This document shows, piece by piece, positions 59,975 through 64,000 of a DNA stretch of 64,000 bases. This DNA comes from Oceanobacillus sp. HTM 045 (GTDB taxonomy: Bacteria; Pseudomonadota; Alphaproteobacteria; Rhodobacterales; Rhodobacteraceae): the NCBI GenBank assembly GCA_009733745.1, contig WNWL01000001.1, positions 1,054,001-1,118,000 of the forward strand, in the 5' to 3' direction. Below the pieces are notes generated by a model, which worked only from the letters and a program-made list of their open reading frames with translations, had not been told where the DNA came from and did not search any database. The position numbers and the translations under genes are program-made. Numbering within the stretch: position 1 is the stretch's first letter; each line of letters begins with the position of its first letter.

Positions 59975-61101
59975 CCGACATAACCGCAGCCGCAACGCCC
60001 GCCGCGGCGCCGGAGCCCGGCGCGCTCGCGGCCGCCCGCAGCGCGGCCAGCCCAGCCACCCGCCCCGCGACCCGTCCTGTCGGGCCGGCCGACCTGACGC
60101 TGGCGCAGAAGGCGGCGATCGTCATCGCCGCGCTGGGGACGGAGGCCGCGGTGCCGATCCTCGAGCGGTTCGACGAGCACACGCTCCGGAACTTCGCGCG
60201 CGGCATGTCGGGGCTGAAGAAGATCCCGCCCGAGACGGTGCAGGCAGCACTCGGGGAGTTCCTCGCCAAGCTCACCTCGGGCGAGCGCACGCTCAAGGGC
60301 GGGCTCCACGTCGTGCGCGAGATGCTCGGGCAGGTGATCAACGACACCACGCTGACGCGGATCCTCGACGAGGTCGATACGCCCTCGCTGCAGAACGTGT
60401 GGGAGAAGCTGACCAAGGTGGACGACGCGGCAATCGCGACCTTCCTCGCCCGCGAGCACCCGCAGACCTCCGCGGTCGTGCTCTCGAAGCTCTCGCCCGA
60501 ACAGGCCGCGCGCGTGCTCGACCGGCTCGACCCGGACCTGGTGAAGCGCATCGTCATGGGCCTGACCAAGACCTCCAGCCTCGACAGCGCGATCATCGAG
60601 GCGATCGGCGATTCCGTCTCGCGCGACTTCCTCGCCGGACGCAGCACCAGCACGTCGCAGCGCAACCCGGCCGAGGGCGTCGGCGCGATCATGAACTATG
60701 TCTCCAGCACCGTGCGCGACCCGGTGCTGGCGCATCTCGGCGAACAGAAGCCGGAGTTCGCCGCCGAGGTGAAGCGGCGGATGTTCACCTTCGAGGACAT
60801 CCCGCGCCGCCTGATCGGACGCGACGCCTCGCAAGTGCTGCGCGCGGTGGACAGCGACGTGCTGATGCAGGCGCTCAAGGGCGGCGAGGCCACCTCGCCC
60901 AGGACCGTGGAGTTCCTGCTCGCGAACATCTCCAAGCGCATGGCCGAGCAGATCCGCGAGGACCTCGAGGCGATGGGCAAGGTCAAGCTGCAGGATGGCG
61001 AGCGCTGCCAGGCGGAGATCATCAAGGCGATCCGCCGGCTCGAGGCGGCGGGCGAACTTAAGCTTCAGGCCGAGGAGGAGGCCGCGGAAGAAGACGCCTG
61101 A
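59971..61101 (+). CDS. fliG: Flagellar motor switch protein FliG
   Basis: FliG, 376 residues, is the rotor protein that contacts MotA. An Ala/Pro-rich N-terminal extension of about 40 residues is followed by the FliG N domain (QKAAIVIAALGTEAAVPILE), middle domain motif AREHPQTSAVVLSKLSPEQA and C domain MFTFEDIPRRLIGRDASQVL with EDLEAMGKVKLQDGERCQAE. The charged C-domain residues that meet MotA are present. Its last 37 bp overlap the convergent histone deacetylase-family gene. Confidence 0.95.
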   Translation: MTDITAAATPAAAPEPGALAAARSAASPATRPATRPVGPADLTLAQKAAIVIAALGTEAAVPILERFDEHTLRNFARGMSGLKKIPPETVQAALGEFLAKLTSGERTLKGGLHVVREMLGQVINDTTLTRILDEVDTPSLQNVWEKLTKVDDAAIATFLAREHPQTSAVVLSKLSPEQAARVLDRLDPDLVKRIVMGLTKTSSLDSAIIEAIGDSVSRDFLAGRSTSTSQRNPAEGVGAIMNYVSSTVRDPVLAHLGEQKPEFAAEVKRRMFTFEDIPRRLIGRDASQVLRAVDSDVLMQALKGGEATSPRTVEFLLANISKRMAEQIREDLEAMGKVKLQDGERCQAEIIKAIRRLEAAGELKLQAEEEAAEEDA

Positions 61102-62003
61102 GCGGCGGCGCAGGCCGCCTCCTCGAACACGATGGCGTGGCGCGCGGCCAGTTCCTCCGGCTCGTCGGAATAGCCGCCGCCCATGACGCAGACCAGCGGC
61201 AGGCCCGCGGCCCGCACGCGGCCGAGCACGAGCCGTTCGCGAGCCGCGATCCCGTCGCGCGACACGCCGAGGCGGCCGAGCCGGTCGCCCGACCAGATGT
61301 CGACCCCCGCATTGTAGAACACGAGGTCGGGCGGCGGCCCCGCCAGCACCCGGTCTAGCGCCACACCGACGGCGCCGAGGTAGCCCTCGTCTCCGGTCGC
61401 GTCGGGCAAGGGAATATCGAGGTCCGACACTGCCTTGCGGGCCGGGAAGTTCCGCTCGGCATGAACCGACACGGTCAGGACCCGGGCGTCCCCCGCGAAG
61501 ATCAGCGCGGTTCCGTCGCCCTGGTGGACGTCGAGATCCAGCACCGCGACGCGGCGCGCGCGCCCCTCGGCCAGCAGGGCAGCAGCCGCCACGGCGACAT
61601 CGTTCAGCAGGCAGAAACCGGAGGCGAAATCCGGTCCCGCGTGGTGCGAGCCACCGGCGGCATTGAGCGCGAGGCCGGTCTCCAGCGCCGCCCGCGCCGC
61701 GAGCAGCGTGCCCGCCGCGGCGAGCCGGGCCCGGCGCGCCACCAGCGGGATGCGCGGCAGGCCGAGGCGGCGGATCTCCGCGTCGTCGAGCTGCAGGTCG
61801 ATGGCGCGCGCGGCGTAGGACGGCTCGTGTGCGCGGGCGATCTCTTCCAGCGACGCCGGCGACGGCGTCAGAAGGTTGCCCGGGCCGAGAAGCCCCCGCC
61901 GCGCGAGCGCCTCGCGCAGGTAGCCGTATTTCGACATCGGGAACCGGTGGGCCCGGCCCAGCGGCGCGACATAGTCTGGGTGGAAGGCGGCCGGCGGCAG
62001 CAT
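61065..62003 (-). CDS. Histone deacetylase-family (AcuC/AphA-like) hydrolase
   Basis: A 312-residue zinc hydrolase of the arginase/deacetylase superfamily. Active-site motifs: GGSHHAGPDFASGFCLLNDV (His pair), VAVLDLDVHQGDGTALIF (DxDxH zinc site) and VCVMGGGYSDEPEEL. Bacterial members deacetylate acetylpolyamines, acetoin-related substrates or proteins. The start is the ATG at 62003. Its 3' end overlaps fliG tail to tail, so the two mRNAs could pair. Confidence 0.92.
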   Translation of the reverse strand: MLPPAAFHPDYVAPLGRAHRFPMSKYGYLREALARRGLLGPGNLLTPSPASLEEIARAHEPSYAARAIDLQLDDAEIRRLGLPRIPLVARRARLAAAGTLLAARAALETGLALNAAGGSHHAGPDFASGFCLLNDVAVAAAALLAEGRARRVAVLDLDVHQGDGTALIFAGDARVLTVSVHAERNFPARKAVSDLDIPLPDATGDEGYLGAVGVALDRVLAGPPPDLVFYNAGVDIWSGDRLGRLGVSRDGIAARERLVLGRVRAAGLPLVCVMGGGYSDEPEELAARHAIVFEEAACAAAQASSSAASSSA

Positions 62004-62154
62004 CGCCCTACCCGCTCAAGTGCCGCCAGGCGGCGGACGGCAGGTCGCTGGGGCTGTCTATGCGGCGCATCAGCCAGCAGTAGGCCGGACGGGGGCATCC
62101 CGCAAGACGGGATGATCCTGCACTTTTTCCCAACCCGCCTGTCAGTCGGAAATT

Positions 62155-62192
62155 ATTGCACATTATGTGGTGCTGGGAACGATTGCACATAA
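62155..62192 (+). promoter_or_regulatory. Repeated ATTGCACAT motif upstream of tupB
   Basis: ATTGCACATTA (62155-62165) and ATTGCACATAA (62182-62192) are direct repeats 27 bp apart, and the first overlaps the palindrome CACAT-T-ATGTG. They end 10 bp before the tupB start in an unusually AT-rich patch. A metal- or oxyanion-responsive repressor site is a reasonable guess. Confidence 0.5.
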
Positions 62193-62202
62193 CCGGCACC
62201 GA

Positions 62203-62907
62203 ATGGATATCCTCGACACTTTCGCTGAGGCGTTTCGCCTTGTCTGGCGGCTCGACGCCGATCTCGTGGAGATCGTCGGCCTGTCGCTGCGCGTGAGCCT
62301 GTCGGCGGTCGCGCTGGCCTCTCTCATCGGGCTGCCGCTGGGCGCGGCGCTGGCGACGCGGCGCTTTCCCGGGCGGGGCGTGCTGATCATCGGCGCGAAC
62401 GCGCTGATGGGGCTGCCGCCGGTGGTGGCGGGGCTCGCGGTCTACCTCATGCTGTCGCGCGCCGGGCCGTTGGGGCCGCTCGGACTGCTCTACACGCCGA
62501 CCGCGATGATCATTGCGCAGACGGTGCTGATCACGCCGATCGTGACCGCGCTGACCCGGCAGGTGGTGGCCGATCTCGACGTCCGCCACGGCGAACAGCT
62601 GCGGATCATGGGCGCGAGCGGCTGGGCGCGGATCGGCACGCTCCTCTACGAGGGCCGGCACGCGCTGGGCACCGTCGCGCTGGCGGGGCTCGGGCGGGCG
62701 CTCGCGGAGGTCGGCGCGGTGATGATCGTCGGCGGGAACATCGACCATGTCACGCGGGTGATGACCACGGCCATCGCGCTGGAGACGTCGAAAGGCAATC
62801 TCGGCCTCGCGCTCGGGCTCGGCACGGTGCTGCTGATCCTCGCGGTCGCGATCAACGCGGGCGTGGGCGCGATGCAGCGCCGCCCGCAGGTGCGCGCGCA
62901 TGGATAG
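62203..62907 (+). CDS. tupB: Tungstate ABC transporter permease TupB
   Basis: A 234-residue inner-membrane permease with about five or six spans. ANALMGLPPVVAGLAVYLML, GPLGPLGLLYTPTAMIIAQT, and GLGRALAEVGAVMIVGGNID with the following TRVMTTAIALETSKGN are characteristic of TupB/WtpB-like permeases. The ATG at 62203 is preferred; an upstream start would run through the repeated operator-like motif. It overlaps tupC by 8 bp. Confidence 0.9.
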   Translation: MDILDTFAEAFRLVWRLDADLVEIVGLSLRVSLSAVALASLIGLPLGAALATRRFPGRGVLIIGANALMGLPPVVAGLAVYLMLSRAGPLGPLGLLYTPTAMIIAQTVLITPIVTALTRQVVADLDVRHGEQLRIMGASGWARIGTLLYEGRHALGTVALAGLGRALAEVGAVMIVGGNIDHVTRVMTTAIALETSKGNLGLALGLGTVLLILAVAINAGVGAMQRRPQVRAHG

Positions 62908-63613
62908 CCCGCTGCTCGCCGAAGAGACCATCGAGGCGCGCGGCCTGGTCTACCGCCGCGACGGCGCCGCGCTGCTGGACGGGGCGAGCTTCTCGCTGCC
63001 GCCGGCGAAGCGCACCGTGCTGATGGGGCCGAACGGCGCGGGCAAGAGCCTGCTGCTGCGGATGGTGCAGGGGTTGCTGCGGCCCGATTCCGGCGAGATC
63101 ACCTGGGGCGGCGTGCGGCCGAAGACGGCGCTGGTGCTGCAGAGCCCGGTGCTGCTGGCCCGGACGGCGCGGGCCAACCTGCTGCACGCGCTGCGGATCT
63201 ACGGCGTGAAGCGGCGCGCGCGGGGGGACCGGGCGGACGAGCTGCTCGCCATGGCGCGGCTGGAGCACCGCGCGGGCACCCATGCGGACGTGCTCTCGGG
63301 CGGAGAGCGGCAGCGGCTGGCCATCGTGCGCGCGCTGGGCGCGCAGCCGGAGCTCCTGCTGCTGGACGAGCCCACGGCGCAGCTCGACCCGGAGGCCACG
63401 GCGCATATCGAGGCGCTGGTCAACCAGATCCACGCATCCGGCACGCGCATCGTGCTGGTCACGCACGACATCGGCCAGGCGAAGCGGCTGGCCGATCACG
63501 TCGTCTTTCTCGACCGGGGCCGCGTTGCCGAGACCGGACCGGCGGAAGGCTTCTTCGCGAGGCCGCAATCCGAGGCCGCCCGCGCCTACCTGGCCGGCCG
63601 GCTGCATTTCTGA
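62900..63613 (+). CDS. tupC: Tungstate ABC transporter ATP-binding protein TupC
   Basis: A 237-residue ABC ATPase. Walker A MGPNGAGKSLLL, Q-loop LVLQSPVLLARTA, signature LSGGERQRLAIVRALG, Walker B LLLLDEPTAQLDPEA and H-loop VTHDIGQAKRLADHVV are all intact. It overlaps tupB and is followed after 15 bp by the binding-protein gene, giving a tupB-C-A order. Confidence 0.92.
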   Translation: MDSPLLAEETIEARGLVYRRDGAALLDGASFSLPPAKRTVLMGPNGAGKSLLLRMVQGLLRPDSGEITWGGVRPKTALVLQSPVLLARTARANLLHALRIYGVKRRARGDRADELLAMARLEHRAGTHADVLSGGERQRLAIVRALGAQPELLLLDEPTAQLDPEATAHIEALVNQIHASGTRIVLVTHDIGQAKRLADHVVFLDRGRVAETGPAEGFFARPQSEAARAYLAGRLHF

Positions 63614-63628
63614 CAGGAGAGGGAACTG

Positions 63629-64000
63629 ATGCTCAGAAGAACACTGCTCGCGGCCGGTATTGCCGGCCTCGCCGCGCTCGCCGCCCTGCCCGCGGCACTG
63701 CCCGCCGCGGCGGCGGACCGGTTCATCACGGTCCAGTCGACCACGTCGACGCAGAACTCGGGCCTTTACGACTACCTGCTGCCGATCTTCACCGAGAAGA
63801 CCGGGATCGAGGTCCGGGTCGTGGCGGTCGGCACCGGGCAGGCGATCAAGAACGCGGCGAACGGCGACGGCGACGTGCTGCTGGTCCACGCCAAGCCGGC
63901 GGAGGAGAAGTTCGTCGCCGACGGCCTCGGCGTCAGCCGGTCGGACGTGATGTACAACGATTTCGTCATCGTCGGCCCGGCCGGGCTGGAGGCGGTGTCG
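63629..64000 (+). CDS. tupA: Tungstate-binding periplasmic protein TupA (truncated by window end)
   Basis: The first 124 residues of a substrate-binding protein whose frame is open at the right edge. Signal peptide MLRRTLLAAGIAGLAALAAL is cut after AAA; the mature start RFITVQSTTSTQNSGLYDYL carries the TTSTxxSGL motif diagnostic of TupA, which binds tungstate with very high affinity. GTGQAIKNAANGDGDVLLVH AKPAEE matches the family. Confidence 0.94.
   Translation, partial: MLRRTLLAAGIAGLAALAALPAALPAAAADRFITVQSTTSTQNSGLYDYLLPIFTEKTGIEVRVVAVGTGQAIKNAANGDGDVLLVHAKPAEEKFVADGLGVSRSDVMYNDFVIVGPAGLEAVS

Overview
This GC-rich window (roughly 70% by eye) reads as an alphaproteobacterial chromosome, most likely Rhodobacterales. 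The evidence is the rif-type ribosomal/RNA polymerase operon with tRNA-Trp before secE, a complete PhyR-NepR-EcfG general stress response module with matching GGAAC-N16-CGTT promoters, and a Rhodobacterales-style flagellar cluster. The lineage is inferred from gene content and order; no search was run.

1-21.1 kb: translation and transcription genes on the minus strand, in the classical order tRNA-Gly, tuf, tRNA-Trp, secE, nusG, rplK, rplA, rplJ, rplL, rpoB (rpoB leaves the window at its left end). The series is broken twice. A hybrid sensor kinase, a LysE-type exporter and an Lrp-type regulator lie between secE and nusG. About 9.8 kb lies between tuf and tRNA-Trp. That stretch carries an HxRRGD glycosyltransferase with a helical-repeat tail, a WcbI-like protein, a CAT-like acetyltransferase, a RidA protein, a YbdK-type ligase, four paralogous secreted proteins of unknown function, a netrin/TIMP-like secreted protein, and thiD under a TPP riboswitch.

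21.2-30.7 kb: plus-strand rpe, a thioredoxin-fold protein and a phosphoglycolate phosphatase. Next comes a coupled pair made of a B12-binding mutase-like protein and a ProC-like reductase. Then follows a tightly coupled surface-glycan operon: YbhN-like membrane protein, sulfotransferase, GT39-like membrane protein and GT2 polyprenyl-phosphate glycosyltransferase.

30.7-39.8 kb: a general stress response island. Small envelope proteins (lipoprotein, DUF883, holin-like, DUF1328, CsbD, a 56-residue protein), an AI-2E/PerM family protein, a phospholipase D and an ExoD protein surround the module phyR / nepR-ecfG-kinase. At least six promoters in the island match the EcfG consensus with exactly 16 bp spacing. 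The island's histidine kinase has lost recognisable ATP-binding motifs.

39.8-40.7 kb: a non-coding array of three 226-bp tandem repeats. A fourth, dispersed copy lies at 14.5 kb.

40.7-47.7 kb: a minus-strand operon encoding a succinate dehydrogenase/fumarate reductase-like complex (order B-D-C-A), a histidine phosphatase, a DDAH/arginine deiminase-like hydrolase, a strikingly AT-rich gene of unknown function, and a two-subunit class I fumarase/tartrate dehydratase.

47.9-61.1 kb: flagellar genes in two divergent blocks. Minus strand: fliL, a DUF6468-like gene, motE, motA, an 810-residue periplasmic protein, flgF, flgG, flgA, flgH and a FliL-like gene. Plus strand: fliF, fliH, fliN, fliP and fliG. 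A histone-deacetylase-family gene overlaps the end of fliG tail to tail. The window ends in a tungstate ABC transporter, tupB-tupC-tupA, with tupA cut off.
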